Assembly (NCBI RefSeq): GCF_050410795.1
Contig: NZ_CP191258.1
Coordinates: 930,001 to 994,000, forward strand
Direction of reading: 5' to 3'
DNA length: 64,000 bases
From: Fontivita pretiosa
Lineage (GTDB): Bacteria; Planctomycetota; Phycisphaerae; Tepidisphaerales; Tepidisphaeraceae
Numbering within the stretch: the stretch's first letter is position 1; each line of letters starts with the position of its first letter. The position numbers and the translations under genes were made by a program. Shown here piece by piece: positions 16,717-26,173 of this stretch. The notes below the pieces were generated by a model. That model was not told the DNA's origin, did no database searches, and saw nothing but the letters and a program-made list of their open reading frames with translations.

Positions 16717-17127
16717 ATGAAGCGCTTTACCATCGACATCGACACCGAGGGCAGCACCGACATCATCAACCTCACCCCCGAGCTGGCGTCGCGCATCAGG
16801 GGAATCGAGGGCGAGGGGATCGTGCACCTGTTCGTCGTCGGATCCACCGCGGCCCTGACCACCGTCGAGTTCGAGCCCGGACTGGTCAAGCACGACCTGC
16901 CGCGGGTCTTTCAGCAACTGGTTCCCGACGATGCCCATTACGTGCACGAGGCCACCTGGAACGACGACAACGGCCACAGCCACGTCCGCGCGGCGCTGCT
17001 GGGCGCCAGCGTCACTGTCCCGTTCTCCAATGGGCGGCTGCTGACCGGCGAATGGCAGCAGGTCGTACTGATCGATTTCGACACCCGCCCGCGCAGGCGC
17101 AAGGTCATCTGCACCGTGATCGTGTAA
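16717..17127 (+). CDS. YjbQ/UPF0047 family protein
   Basis: 136 residues, the usual length for the YjbQ family (secondary thiamine-phosphate synthase enzyme; weak thiamine-phosphate synthase activity is reported for members). HLFVVGSTAALTTVEFEPG and the His-rich HYVHEATWNDDNGHSHVRAA region hold the conserved metal-type His and Glu residues, and PFSNGRLLTGEWQQVVLIDFD is the signature end. ATG 16717 starts the family-typical N-terminus. It converges on the phosphatase gene. Confidence 0.9.
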   Translation: MKRFTIDIDTEGSTDIINLTPELASRIRGIEGEGIVHLFVVGSTAALTTVEFEPGLVKHDLPRVFQQLVPDDAHYVHEATWNDDNGHSHVRAALLGASVTVPFSNGRLLTGEWQQVVLIDFDTRPRRRKVICTVIV

Positions 17128-17156
17128 CCCCCGCACGGGCCACAACGCGGCCAGTC

Positions 17157-18407
17157 TCAGCCCGTTCGCGTCGCGATGACGATCGTCTGATCATCGCGCG
17201 GCTCGTCGCTGCCCTGCCAGGATTGCACCGCCGATTGGATTTGCGAGATGGCCGCAGTCGGATCAGCCGCGGCAGCCAGGATCTGCGTGACGCGACGGAC
17301 GCCGAATTCCTCGGCTTCGGGGGAGAAGGCTTCATAGATCCCGTCGCTGACGACGCACAACATGCCGCCAAGCTCCAATGGGACAGGTTCCAGCCTGTCC
17401 GGATTCAAGTCTGGAATGATTCCCAGCGGTGGCGAGGGCGGCGCCACGACCTCAAACGGCTCATCCGCTCGCGAGCGGAAGATGATCGGGCCATGTCCGG
17501 CGCTGCACCAGTCGGCGCGCTGCCGTGACACGAACGCGACGAACGCGGTGACGAACTGCCCGGCCTCCAGATCCTGCGACAGCCGCGCGTTGGCACAGGC
17601 GAGCAGCTCGCGAGGGCTTGCGTCGATCCGGGCATCGCACATCGCGCGAATGAGCGTGCGCGTCTGCGAGACGACCATGGCCGGGCCGATGCCATGGCCC
17701 GTCGCGTCGCCGAGGAAGATGCCCAGCCGTCCATCGGGAGTTTTCCACAGGTCGTAGCAGTCCCCGCCGGTAATCGAGGCGGCTCTGGTGTACCCCGCCG
17801 CGGCGATGCCTTCGATCCGCGGCACTGTCTGCGGGATCAGTGCCTGCTGCACGGCTCTGGCCAGATCCATTTCCCGCCGCAGCGCCATCGCTTCCACCGC
17901 CGCCTGCTGGAGGTTGTACCGCTGGATCGCCACGCCCGCCTGGTCGGCAAGAAGCTGGATCATCACCTCGTCGCCCGCGTCGAAATCGCCGGTGGATTTG
18001 TTCACGGCCTGGATCACGCCGACAGGCTTCCCGTCCACGTCGAGCATCGGCGCGGTGAGCAGGTTGCGGGTGATGAACCCGCTGCGTCGGTCCGGCTCGG
18101 GATTAAAGCGTGGATCGTCGTAGGGGCGTGGCACGTGCAGCGGCCGGTTGGACTTGAACACGTGTCCGACGATGCCCGCGCCCGCGGAGACACGGATGGG
18201 TGTGGACTGAAGCGCCACCTTCGTCCAAAGCTCGTCGGTTTTCGGATCGTGCAGAAAAATGCTGGCTCGCTCGCAGCCCAGCAGGTCGCACGAGGCCTCG
18301 GCGATTCGCCGCAGCAGCAGGTCCAGGTCCGCGGTGACCGCCAGCAGCCGGCTGATCTCCAGCAACCGCCTCATCCGCCCCGCCGGAATGGTTTCGGATG
18401 CGTCCAT
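17157..18407 (-). CDS. GAF domain PP2C/SpoIIE-type serine phosphatase
   Basis: 416 residues from ATG 18407. An upstream in-frame extension to 18524 is Pro/Phe-rich and reads through a low-complexity run, so I exclude it. GAF domain about 15-165 (LLGCERASIFLHD, MLDVDGKPVGVIQAVN). A linker helix (MALRREMDLARAVQQALIP) leads to a SpoIIE phosphatase domain about 190-415 with GGDCYDLW, FLGDATGHGIGPA, SAGHGPIIF, VVSDGIYEA and DDQTIVI, which carry the metal-binding Asp/Gly residues. Likely a cytoplasmic regulator of a stress or sigma-factor partner switch. No anti-sigma kinase or antagonist gene is adjacent. Confidence 0.9.
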   Translation of the reverse strand: MDASETIPAGRMRRLLEISRLLAVTADLDLLLRRIAEASCDLLGCERASIFLHDPKTDELWTKVALQSTPIRVSAGAGIVGHVFKSNRPLHVPRPYDDPRFNPEPDRRSGFITRNLLTAPMLDVDGKPVGVIQAVNKSTGDFDAGDEVMIQLLADQAGVAIQRYNLQQAAVEAMALRREMDLARAVQQALIPQTVPRIEGIAAAGYTRAASITGGDCYDLWKTPDGRLGIFLGDATGHGIGPAMVVSQTRTLIRAMCDARIDASPRELLACANARLSQDLEAGQFVTAFVAFVSRQRADWCSAGHGPIIFRSRADEPFEVVAPPSPPLGIIPDLNPDRLEPVPLELGGMLCVVSDGIYEAFSPEAEEFGVRRVTQILAAAADPTAAISQIQSAVQSWQGSDEPRDDQTIVIATRTG

Positions 18408-18534
18408 CGGCGCGGGAGATGATAAAAGACCCAACGGAAAAGGAAAAAGACAAAATGGGGAAAAGGCGACTGGCGGGCCCAAAGGTCTGAGCGGCCGCCA
18501 AGCCCAGCCGCGCAAGAGCTGCAAAACGCTTCAA

Positions 18535-20670
18535 CTAGCGCGCCCCCGCACGCAGATGCAGCGTGTGCACATTGTTCGCCGGGTTCGTGTAATCCACATG
18601 CTCCTGCGGGTTGGTGAAGTAGAGATATTCCTCGACGTTTGTGTACCCGTCGCCATCCGCGTCCGCCGGGCCGTCGGACGCATCGTTCGGATTGAGTCGG
18701 TTGGCCGACTCCCACTCATCCGGCATGCCGTCCTCGTCGCTATCCGCCGGCCCCTGCGCGCCTGCCGCGGGCGGAGGAAAGTTCTTCTCCTCCCACTTCT
18801 CATACAGGGCCATGTTGTCGTTCTCGTTGCCGTACGGCCTCCACACGGTCCCCTCCTTCTGCCAATACGGGAGCTTCGATTGCCGAGCCTGGAATCTGTC
18901 CAGGAAATAGCGATCGGTCGCGTCGCGCGTTGGTAAAAACGCACCGACGATCGGCAGCAGTTTGCTCTCGAGGGTTTCAGGCGAATCGTGCGGCAGGGGC
19001 ACGACGTGATACGGACCCTTCAGAAAGGCCGTGTTCGGGTTGTGCTGCGGCTGAAACACGGTCTTCGTGCCGCCGCTCTCGCGGACGTTCCCTGCCGCCC
19101 AGACGCTGTCGTTGGCGTCGAAGCTGTAGGCGTTGGGATTGCCGGGGATGTCGATGATCAGGTTGTTGGTGAAGTTGAACCGGCTGTGCGGGCGAAGTGA
19201 GTGCCCGCTGCGCAGGTTCGCCATGATGTTGTAGCTCCAGTCGATCAGGTCACAGTCCACTTCCGGCGAACGGCTCAGCGCATTGTAGAAGAGGTTGTGA
19301 TGGAACGACCCGTAGCCGCCGACTTCCGGCCCGTAGGGGTGGCTGCCCAGCCCCGCCATTCCCGGCCCCAGCAGGCAGTACTGGATGGTGAACCCCAGCA
19401 ACGTCGATCCGTTGCCGATGAATCGCAGCAGCTCGTCGGAGGCATACGCGAACGAGCAGTTATCGAAGATGATGTTGCGCAGGTTGCCGCGCGTGTTCAT
19501 TCCGTCCATGCTCCGCGGCGGACGCAGCCGGAAACGCATTCCCCGCAGGATGATGTTGTCCGCCGCCACGCACAATCGACCGGTCACTTCCACGCCTTCG
19601 CCCGGCGCCGTGTAGCCGATCATTGTCAGGTTCGGCTCGGTGATCCATGTTTCGTCGGGCAACACGATCTGCCCGCTGACCTTGAACAGCACGATCCGCG
19701 GACCTTTCGCAAGCAGCGCTTCCTTGAGACTGCCCGGTCCGTCGGGGTTGAGGTTGGTCACATAGATGACCTTCCCACCGCGACCACCCGTAGTTTGGGC
19801 ACCCATGCCCTGGGCGCCGGGAAACGCGGGCAGATATCCGCCTGCCAGCGGCTTTGGCCCGCCGGAGACAATCAGCCACAAAAACGGATCATGCTCGAAT
19901 CGCGTGGGTGCATCCGCGGGGAAATCGCGGATGTACAGGTAAAGCGTGTCGCTGATCTTTGCGCCAAAGTGGCCGTACTGTGGCTGCTCGAGCACGTGCG
20001 CACCGCCGGCGCGGTTGGCCTCGACCAGCGCCTCGATGATGCTCTTGAGCTCCTGGCGCACCTGAGCCAGCGGCGTGTTCGGAAGGTACTGCGTCGCCAG
20101 TGCGTTGATCCTGGGATCTAGCTCGCGTCGCCGATTGCTCGGCATCGCGCGTCGCTCGGCCAGCAGCTTCTCGAACTGCTCGTGAGCCTGCGGATCGTCC
20201 GTGCCCCCGTAGAACGTGCGGTGCCACATCGAGTCGCGCCCGGTGCCGATCAGCACCGGATCCTTCTGCGCCGGCCCGCCGCTGGGAAGATCCGTGAACC
20301 GCTTGAACTCGGTCTGGTATTCGAGCACGATCGCCGGCCACTCGGTCGTTGTGCCGCGCCAGAGCTGCACCCGCACGGAACGCGTCGAGCCGACCTTGCG
20401 GAACTTCGCGTCGCCCAGCTCGGCGCGCAGCTTCTGTTGTGCATCGCTGCTGGCATCCAGCGTTTTGAAGAAATCCGGATCGGTCAAGGCGCGCTGAAGC
20501 AGTGGCGAATCCTGGACGATGTCGGGGATGTGCGCCGCCGTCGTGGCGGTATCGCCTCGCGCGGCGCCGACGAGGATCGCCCAAAGACCCGCCATCAACA
20601 CGCCAACCATCGTCATGCAGTGCAGTCTCGCTGCTGAGCGGAAATAGCGGTCGCAGAACGTTACGGTCAT
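18535..20670 (-). CDS. Secreted pectate lyase (PL1-like beta-helix) with calcium-type repeats
   Basis: About 711 residues. An N-terminal hydrophobic run (about 19-38, MTMVGVLMAGLWAILVG) is a signal peptide; the ATG at 20616 would give a tighter one. A unique N-terminal domain (40-275) precedes the lyase domain (about 280-560): PAFPGAQGMGAQTTGGRGG, YVTNLNPDGPGSLKEAL and VSGQIVL are typical of polysaccharide lyase family 1-like proteins, with right-handed beta-helix turns such as NIIFDNCSFAYASDELL. The C-terminus has Asp-rich loops (DSDEDGMPDEWE, DADGDGYTNVEEYL) like dockerin or thrombospondin-3 calcium sites. It starts 9 bp after ccoS stops and so may be read through from the oxidase operon. 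Confidence 0.85.
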   Translation of the reverse strand: MTVTFCDRYFRSAARLHCMTMVGVLMAGLWAILVGAARGDTATTAAHIPDIVQDSPLLQRALTDPDFFKTLDASSDAQQKLRAELGDAKFRKVGSTRSVRVQLWRGTTTEWPAIVLEYQTEFKRFTDLPSGGPAQKDPVLIGTGRDSMWHRTFYGGTDDPQAHEQFEKLLAERRAMPSNRRRELDPRINALATQYLPNTPLAQVRQELKSIIEALVEANRAGGAHVLEQPQYGHFGAKISDTLYLYIRDFPADAPTRFEHDPFLWLIVSGGPKPLAGGYLPAFPGAQGMGAQTTGGRGGKVIYVTNLNPDGPGSLKEALLAKGPRIVLFKVSGQIVLPDETWITEPNLTMIGYTAPGEGVEVTGRLCVAADNIILRGMRFRLRPPRSMDGMNTRGNLRNIIFDNCSFAYASDELLRFIGNGSTLLGFTIQYCLLGPGMAGLGSHPYGPEVGGYGSFHHNLFYNALSRSPEVDCDLIDWSYNIMANLRSGHSLRPHSRFNFTNNLIIDIPGNPNAYSFDANDSVWAAGNVRESGGTKTVFQPQHNPNTAFLKGPYHVVPLPHDSPETLESKLLPIVGAFLPTRDATDRYFLDRFQARQSKLPYWQKEGTVWRPYGNENDNMALYEKWEEKNFPPPAAGAQGPADSDEDGMPDEWESANRLNPNDASDGPADADGDGYTNVEEYLYFTNPQEHVDYTNPANNVHTLHLRAGAR

Positions 20671-20679
20671 GCCACGTTT

Positions 20680-20862
20680 CTAATCCGAAATGCGATCGCT
20701 GTCACGCCCTTGTCGGGTCGGCGGCGGGTCGTCGAAGATCGCACGCAAGGCCGGGGTGTCTAAATCGTCGAACTGGCCGCGATGCACCGCCCAGAAGAAC
20801 GCTGCCAGCGCCGCCGCCGCCAGCACGATCGCCAGCGGGAGGATGATGAAGATCACTTCCAT
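20680..20862 (-). CDS. ccoS: cbb3-type oxidase assembly protein CcoS
   Basis: 60 residues: one N-terminal membrane helix (EVIFIILPLAIVLAAAALAAF) followed by FWAVHRGQFDDLDTPALRAIFDD, the family signature. CcoS is needed for heme and copper insertion into the cbb3 oxidase. ATG 20862 overlaps the end of ccoI. A longer frame from 20916 exists but lies inside ccoI. Confidence 0.92.
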   Translation of the reverse strand: MEVIFIILPLAIVLAAAALAAFFWAVHRGQFDDLDTPALRAIFDDPPPTRQGRDSDRISD

Positions 20863-23360
20863 GAACGGCCTCGCCTGCCGGGTCCGCTGCGACCAATCGA
20901 TGCGACCGCCAGCCACAGCACCGTCGCGGAGCTGACGGGCATGATGATGGCGGCGATGAGCGGGCTCATCATCCCCGCCGCCGCCAGCGCGCCGGCCAGC
21001 AGATTGTACGACAGCGACACGAGCAGATTCCGTCGGATGGTGCGCATGGCCCGGCGTGAGGTCCGGACCAGATCGACCAGCGGCGCCAGCCCGGGCTGCG
21101 CGATGTAGACATCCGCCGCCGCCAGCGACGCCTCGGCGCCTCCGTGCACTGCCACGCCGACATCCGCCGCGGCCAGCGCTGCCGCATCGTTCACGCCATC
21201 GCCGACCATGACAACCACATCATCGCCTGCGCGAGCTGATGATCGCACGCGCGCCAGCTTCTGCTCCGGCGTCATCGCAGCATGGCATCGATCCGGCTCG
21301 ACGCCGACTCGCTGCGCCACGGCCGCGACGACGTGCTCCTGGTCGCCGGAGAGGATCGCCGCTTTCCACCCGAGCCTGCGCATCGCCGCGACGGCGGCTG
21401 CGCTGTCATCGCGGATGCGATCCCCCAATCCCGCCGTTGCCACGGCGCGACCGTTCACCGAAACCAGCACGACACTGGCGCCTTCACGCGCGAGCTCCTT
21501 CGCCGCTGCTGCAAGTGCGTCCTCGATGATCGTGCCGTGCTTATCGTGAAACCGTGGCGAGCCGACGCGCACGATCACGCCGTTGACGTTGCCGCTGACG
21601 CCACCGTCGCCGGCCTCGGTCACCTCCGTGATCTGGCACTGCCGCCACCGCGGATGATATTCGGTGGCAAGGGCCGCGTGCATCGCCCGTCCGACGGGGT
21701 GGTTCGACCGCCGCTCCAGCTCCGCGACGGCGGGCTGGACGCTCGTGTCGCCGATCCACCGGAGCAGTTGAAGTTTGCCTTCGGTGAGCGTGCCGGTCTT
21801 GTCCAGCAGTATCTGGCCGCCGCGCGAAAGTCGTTCGATCGCCGCCCCGCTCTTGACCAGGATGTCCCGCCGCGCCAGCTTGCCGATGGCTATGGCGATG
21901 GTGAGCGGCGTGGCAAGGCCGAGCACGCACGGGCAGGTGACGATGAGCAGCGCGACGGCATGATCGATCGCGCCCGATACACTGAATCGCGCCCAGTACG
22001 CGAACGTCGCCGCCGCCGCAATCGAGACCGCGACGATGAACCACCCGCCGACCCTGTCGGCGAACTGCACGATCGGCGGCTTGTCCCGCACGCCGCGCTC
22101 GATGAGCCTGAGAAGTTGCCCCAGTCGCGTGTCGCGTCCGACCTCCGTGACGCGCACGTGCAGCGTCGATTCGATGTTCTGCGATCCTGCGTGCACGATC
22201 GAGCCGCCTGCCACCGCCACCGGCATCGATTCGCCCGTCAGCAACGCCTGATTCACCGTTGATCGCCCGGTTTGAACGATTCCGTCGGCGGGAAACAGCT
22301 CGCCGGGCCGAACCTCGACGACGTCACCAACTTCGAGTGCTTCGATGGGCGCCGCAATCGTCTCATCGCCGCGCACGATACGGCAGCTCGATGGCGTTAG
22401 GCTGAACAACAGCCCCACCGCATCATCGGCGCGGCGTTGCTGGCGATATTGAACGAACCGCCCGACCAGCAGCAGGAACACGAGCACCGTGAGCGAATCG
22501 AAATAGATCTCGCCGCGGTTGAGGATGACATTGACCAGTCCCGCGACCCCGCCGGCCAGCAGCGCCAGCGCGATCGGCACGTCCAGGTTCGTCCCCCGCG
22601 CCCGGATCGCCGCCCAGGCGCTGCGGAAGAAAGTCGCCCCCGGCCAGGCGAGCGAAATCGTGCCCAGCAACGCGCTGATCCATCGGAAGAAGCTGCGATA
22701 CTGCGGTTCCATCTGCCCCGCTTCGCCCGCGTACAGCGCCAGCGCCAGCAGCATCGTGTTGCCCATGATCGCGCCGGCCACGCCAAGATGAATGAGGCGT
22801 TTTCGCGTCTGTTGGCGATGCAGTTCGCGGGCGTCGGTGCCGCGCGCGGGGTGCGGGGTGTAGCCGATACGATGCAGCGTCCGCGCGATCCGCGAAAGCG
22901 GCAGCTTCGATGGATCCCACGTCAGGCGCACCGTCGCCTCGCGAAGGCTCAGGCGAGCCTCGATCACGCCCTGCAGCACGCGTGGCAGGCGCTCGATCAG
23001 CCACACGCACGCGGCGCAGCTCACGCCCTCCAGCACCAGGTCCGTCACCGCCAGCCCATCTGCGCGGCGATGAACGTACAGCTCATGAAACGACGGCGAA
23101 TCGAACGAATCGAATTCCGACTCGCTGGGTCGGGCAGGTTTCGGCAAAGCATCCGCGGCATCGCGAAGGCGATAGTACGACTCCAGCCCGCAGGCGTGGA
23201 TCGTCTGATAGACCGCACGGCAGCCGGCGCAGCAGAATTGCCGCGGCGCGCCAGGCTCGATCAATCCGCGCGGCACGATCTGCCGGCAGTGCGCACAGCG
23301 CGCCGGCTCGTCAGCAGCGACGCGATCGCCGGCCAGGATGTCCGTCGCTTCAGCGGTCAT
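20853..23360 (-). CDS. ccoI: Copper-transporting P-type ATPase CcoI/FixI
   Basis: 835 residues; moves copper for cbb3 oxidase maturation. An N-terminal Cys cluster (CAHCRQIVP and FCCAGCRAVYQTI) is typical of this subgroup. A heavy-metal-binding domain with VSCAACVWLIE follows (about 100-170), then eight predicted membrane helices, the ion-site VTCPCVLGLATP, the phosphorylated Asp in LDKTGTLTEGK, and MVGDGVNDAAALAAADVG. It is translationally coupled to ccoS (overlap) and its ATG overlaps the end of the upstream membrane-protein gene. Confidence 0.95.
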   Translation of the reverse strand: MTAEATDILAGDRVAADEPARCAHCRQIVPRGLIEPGAPRQFCCAGCRAVYQTIHACGLESYYRLRDAADALPKPARPSESEFDSFDSPSFHELYVHRRADGLAVTDLVLEGVSCAACVWLIERLPRVLQGVIEARLSLREATVRLTWDPSKLPLSRIARTLHRIGYTPHPARGTDARELHRQQTRKRLIHLGVAGAIMGNTMLLALALYAGEAGQMEPQYRSFFRWISALLGTISLAWPGATFFRSAWAAIRARGTNLDVPIALALLAGGVAGLVNVILNRGEIYFDSLTVLVFLLLVGRFVQYRQQRRADDAVGLLFSLTPSSCRIVRGDETIAAPIEALEVGDVVEVRPGELFPADGIVQTGRSTVNQALLTGESMPVAVAGGSIVHAGSQNIESTLHVRVTEVGRDTRLGQLLRLIERGVRDKPPIVQFADRVGGWFIVAVSIAAAATFAYWARFSVSGAIDHAVALLIVTCPCVLGLATPLTIAIAIGKLARRDILVKSGAAIERLSRGGQILLDKTGTLTEGKLQLLRWIGDTSVQPAVAELERRSNHPVGRAMHAALATEYHPRWRQCQITEVTEAGDGGVSGNVNGVIVRVGSPRFHDKHGTIIEDALAAAAKELAREGASVVLVSVNGRAVATAGLGDRIRDDSAAAVAAMRRLGWKAAILSGDQEHVVAAVAQRVGVEPDRCHAAMTPEQKLARVRSSARAGDDVVVMVGDGVNDAAALAAADVGVAVHGGAEASLAAADVYIAQPGLAPLVDLVRTSRRAMRTIRRNLLVSLSYNLLAGALAAAGMMSPLIAAIIMPVSSATVLWLAVASIGRSGPGRRGRSWK

Positions 23361-24087
23361 GTTCCTGCGCGCAGCATGCCGGCGGCGCGTGTGCGGTCGC
23401 GTGACTGCTCGCGTTGCGCGCGACGGTTACCGGATCCATCATGCTCCGACCGATCAGGGTATAAAGCCCGACGACGACAAGCAGGATCGACGCGATGGCC
23501 GGCGCGCGGCTGGCCAGCGGGCCGAGCAGTCGCCTCACGCCCAGGCCCACCACCAGCAGCGCCGGCACGGTTCCAAGCCAGAAGAACGCCATCGTCGCGG
23601 CGCCGCTGAGGGGATGTGCGGTTCCGGCGGCGGTGATCGCGAAGGCGTAGAGCCAGCCGCAGGGCAACAGCGTGGTGCAGAGCCCGATGACGGCGGCGCG
23701 AAGGACCGGCGGGCGATGGATCGCGGCGCCGCTGGCGCGGGCGATCAGGCGTGTCCAGCTTTGCGGCAGCGCCGGGGCCGCGACGCGCACGCCCAGCCAG
23801 CGGAGCAGCACCACGACGCCGACCAGGACCATCGTCGCCCCCGCCAACCCCGCCGCCAGCGGGCGTGCGCCCGCCAGCGCGCCGGCGATGTCCAGCAGTT
23901 GTCCCGCCGCTCCCGCCAGCGCTCCCAGGGCCACGTACGATGCGAGCCTGCCGCCGTGATACGCCGCCGTCGTTTGCCACCCGCGCGAGTCCCCCACCGC
24001 CAGCGCCACGAACGCCCCGCACATGCCCACGCAGTGCAGGCTGCCGACAAGGCTGGCCAGGAAGATGGTCACGATCAGTGCGATCAT
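23350..24087 (-). CDS. TauE/DsbD_2-like six-helix membrane protein of the cbb3 operon
   Basis: 245 residues with about six membrane helices. LVGSLHCVGMCGAFVAL at the N-terminus and LLPCGWLYAFAI in the second half are the paired Cys-containing motifs of the urease-accessory UreH/DsbD transmembrane family, often found in cbb3 gene clusters and linked to copper or reductant supply. The C-terminus ends in Cys and His residues (PPACCAQEH) that could bind metal. ATG 24087 overlaps the ccoH stop by 4 bp. Confidence 0.88.
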   Translation of the reverse strand: MIALIVTIFLASLVGSLHCVGMCGAFVALAVGDSRGWQTTAAYHGGRLASYVALGALAGAAGQLLDIAGALAGARPLAAGLAGATMVLVGVVVLLRWLGVRVAAPALPQSWTRLIARASGAAIHRPPVLRAAVIGLCTTLLPCGWLYAFAITAAGTAHPLSGAATMAFFWLGTVPALLVVGLGVRRLLGPLASRAPAIASILLVVVGLYTLIGRSMMDPVTVARNASSHATAHAPPACCAQEHDR

Positions 24088-24692
24088 CCGGTGATGTCCT
24101 GTCGCTTTGCCGAGTTCTGCGTTTTGACGTACTGCGTGATCGACGCGGTGAAGGTCTGTCCCTGTACGCTCGTTTGGATGTCGAACTGCCAGTAGCCGGC
24201 ATAGCGCATCGGCAGGGTCGCGTCGAATCGTCCGGGCGCGGTGGCAGACAGCGTCGCCTTTGATGCCTCGCCTGCGTGCGCGTGATGGAAGAACGACACA
24301 TCGAGGGATTCGGCCTGGACGGGGCGGTCGTGCGCGTCTGTAAGGGTGAAGCTGATTGCGCGTCGGCCCAGCGGGTCGATCTGCTCGGCCGGCTCGATCG
24401 CGATCTTCCAGCCAAGCTGCTGGCTGGCGCGGCGCTGGGCCTGATGCCTGTCCCACTCGATGGCGTTGCGGTAGTAGTTGGGCAGCACAGCGAACGAGCG
24501 GTCGCGGGTGGCGATGGCGGCGACCGAGAGCATCAGCAGCAGGTGCACCGACAACAGCGAGACGACGATGATCGGCCAGCGCAGGGACCCGGACGGGCGC
24601 GCCGCACATGCGGCGAGAGCCAACGAAGGATCCGATGCGCTCTCGACCGGCCGCGCGGGTTTGGTGGAGCTTGCGTTTTCACTGCCGGGCAT
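24084..24692 (-). CDS. ccoH: cbb3 oxidase accessory protein CcoH/FixH
   Basis: 202 residues. One membrane helix (about 40-62) and an extracytoplasmic FixH domain: VLPNYYRNAIEWDRHQAQR, LTDAHDRPVQAESL, and FDATLPMRYAGYWQFDI near the end are typical. ATG 24692 is chosen because AAAGGAG lies about 7 bases upstream; an earlier in-frame start (24764) lies inside ccoG. It overlaps ccoG by 14 bp and is coupled to the next gene. Confidence 0.9.
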   Translation of the reverse strand: MPGSENASSTKPARPVESASDPSLALAACAARPSGSLRWPIIVVSLLSVHLLLMLSVAAIATRDRSFAVLPNYYRNAIEWDRHQAQRRASQQLGWKIAIEPAEQIDPLGRRAISFTLTDAHDRPVQAESLDVSFFHHAHAGEASKATLSATAPGRFDATLPMRYAGYWQFDIQTSVQGQTFTASITQYVKTQNSAKRQDITG

Positions 24693-26172
24693 GTGCGGCT
24701 CCTTTGGCTGCGTCCGTGCCTGCCGGGCCGAGCAGGCGGCAGGAACGGTCAATGGTGGTTCCATCGTCGCCGCTCACGCGGATCGTCACGTCGAGCGTCC
24801 CCAGACCGCGCGCAAACGCGCTGGCAGGCGCGGTGATCAGCAGCGGCTCGGTCCATGACTGCATCGGGCCGAGCGTCAGCAGATACTGCGAAACGTTGAG
24901 GCGCACGTCGGGGCGATCGACCACCGCGAGGCTCACGCGCATGGGCCGGTCCGTGCGATTGGTCAACTTCACCCGCATCGGGTTCTCAACCATGCCCGAA
25001 CCGTCGATGACGAAGGGCCGGCCGGCCGTGCGCAGGATGGTCACATCCAGCAGGCTTCTGGTGGCGATGAGCCAGACCATCAACCCAAGCAGCACCACGA
25101 CGATGGCGAAGTAGGCGACGACGCGCGGGCGGAGAATACGCGCGGGTTGCCCCTCCATCGCAGCCTGCGAGCTGTAGCGGATCAATCCGCGCGGCTTGCG
25201 GAGCTTATCCATGACCGCGTCGCAGGCGTCGATGCAGGCCGCGCATCCGATGCACTCGATCTGAAGCCCGTCGCGGATGTCGATTCCCATCGGACAGGCC
25301 TGGGCGCACATCGTGCAGTCGATGCAATCGCCGGAATCGGATGAAGGATGAACATTGAAGGATGAGGCGGGCGATTGGTTGTCCTTGATCCTTTCTTCTT
25401 CAACCTTGTGCCTTTGTTTTCCTCGCGGCTCTCCGCGTCTTCGGTCGTAGCTGATGATCAGCGACTGGCGATCCATCAGAACGGACTGAAATCGGCCGTA
25501 GGGACAGGCGATGATGCAGGTCTGCTCGCGGAACCAGGCGAAATCGAAGACCATCAGCGCGGTGGTGACGACCATGACCGCGAAGGCGATCGGATGCTGC
25601 ACGGGCGAGCCGGTCATCCAGGTGCGGAGCTGATCGACGCCGACGAAGTAGGCCAGAAACGTGTGCGCCAGGTACAGGCTGACCACCAGATAAGCCGCGT
25701 GCATCATGAGGATCTGCCAGGCGGGGACGTTGTCGCGTGGCCTGCCGCCGATCCCCAGCCGCCCGGTGAACAGGCGCTCGATGGGGCGGTAGACGAATTC
25801 CATATAGACGGTCTGGGGGCAGACCCAGCCGCACCAGCCCCGCCCGAACAACGCGGTCACAAAGAAGATGCTCAGCAGCAGGCACACCAGCAGCAGCGCC
25901 AGCAGCACGGTATCGGTTGGCAGAAAGGTCAGGCCAAAAAGCGTGAAGCGGCGATGCAGCACATCGAGCAGGATGGCAGGCTTGCCGTTGATGTGGATGT
26001 AGGGCAGAGCGGTGAAGATGACGATCAGCAGATACGCGACGATGCCACGGCGTGTGAGGAATCGCCCCGGCGCCACGCGCGGATACAGCCACCGCCGCGA
26101 GCCGTCGCTCTCCAGCGTCGAGAGCACCCGGCCTTCGGGTTGCAGCAGAGACTGGTCAGGCGTTGGCGACAC
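24679..26172 (-). CDS. ccoG: cbb3 oxidase accessory ferredoxin-like protein CcoG/FixG
   Basis: About 497 residues. A membrane part (about 40-260) contains GRGWCGWVCPQTVYMEFVYR. Two 4Fe-4S sites lie in CIDCTMCAQACPMGID and CIGCAACIDACD, and a periplasmic Ig-like domain closes the protein. CcoG reduces copper for oxidase assembly. The start is GTG 26172 because GGAG lies 8 bases upstream; GTG 26181 is the alternative. Odd feature: between RRRGEPRG and GDCIDC there is a low-complexity insert (RHKVEEERIKDNQSPASSFN region, DNA 25335-25440) carrying an interspersed-repeat sequence in frame. Confidence 0.93.
   Translation of the reverse strand: MSPTPDQSLLQPEGRVLSTLESDGSRRWLYPRVAPGRFLTRRGIVAYLLIVIFTALPYIHINGKPAILLDVLHRRFTLFGLTFLPTDTVLLALLLVCLLLSIFFVTALFGRGWCGWVCPQTVYMEFVYRPIERLFTGRLGIGGRPRDNVPAWQILMMHAAYLVVSLYLAHTFLAYFVGVDQLRTWMTGSPVQHPIAFAVMVVTTALMVFDFAWFREQTCIIACPYGRFQSVLMDRQSLIISYDRRRGEPRGKQRHKVEEERIKDNQSPASSFNVHPSSDSGDCIDCTMCAQACPMGIDIRDGLQIECIGCAACIDACDAVMDKLRKPRGLIRYSSQAAMEGQPARILRPRVVAYFAIVVVLLGLMVWLIATRSLLDVTILRTAGRPFVIDGSGMVENPMRVKLTNRTDRPMRVSLAVVDRPDVRLNVSQYLLTLGPMQSWTEPLLITAPASAFARGLGTLDVTIRVSGDDGTTIDRSCRLLGPAGTDAAKGAAHARQ
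25335..25440. repeat. AAGGATGAGG-type repeat inserted in frame in ccoG
   Basis: Contains GGATGAAGGATGAAC and AAGGATGAGG (25358-25367) followed by a pyrimidine-rich run and GCGGCTCTCCGCG. Less GC-rich than the flanks. The same AAGGATGAGG word occurs in the insert of the DEAD-box gene at 47667-47676. The ccoG frame stays open through it. Confidence 0.6.
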
Positions 26173-26173
26173 T

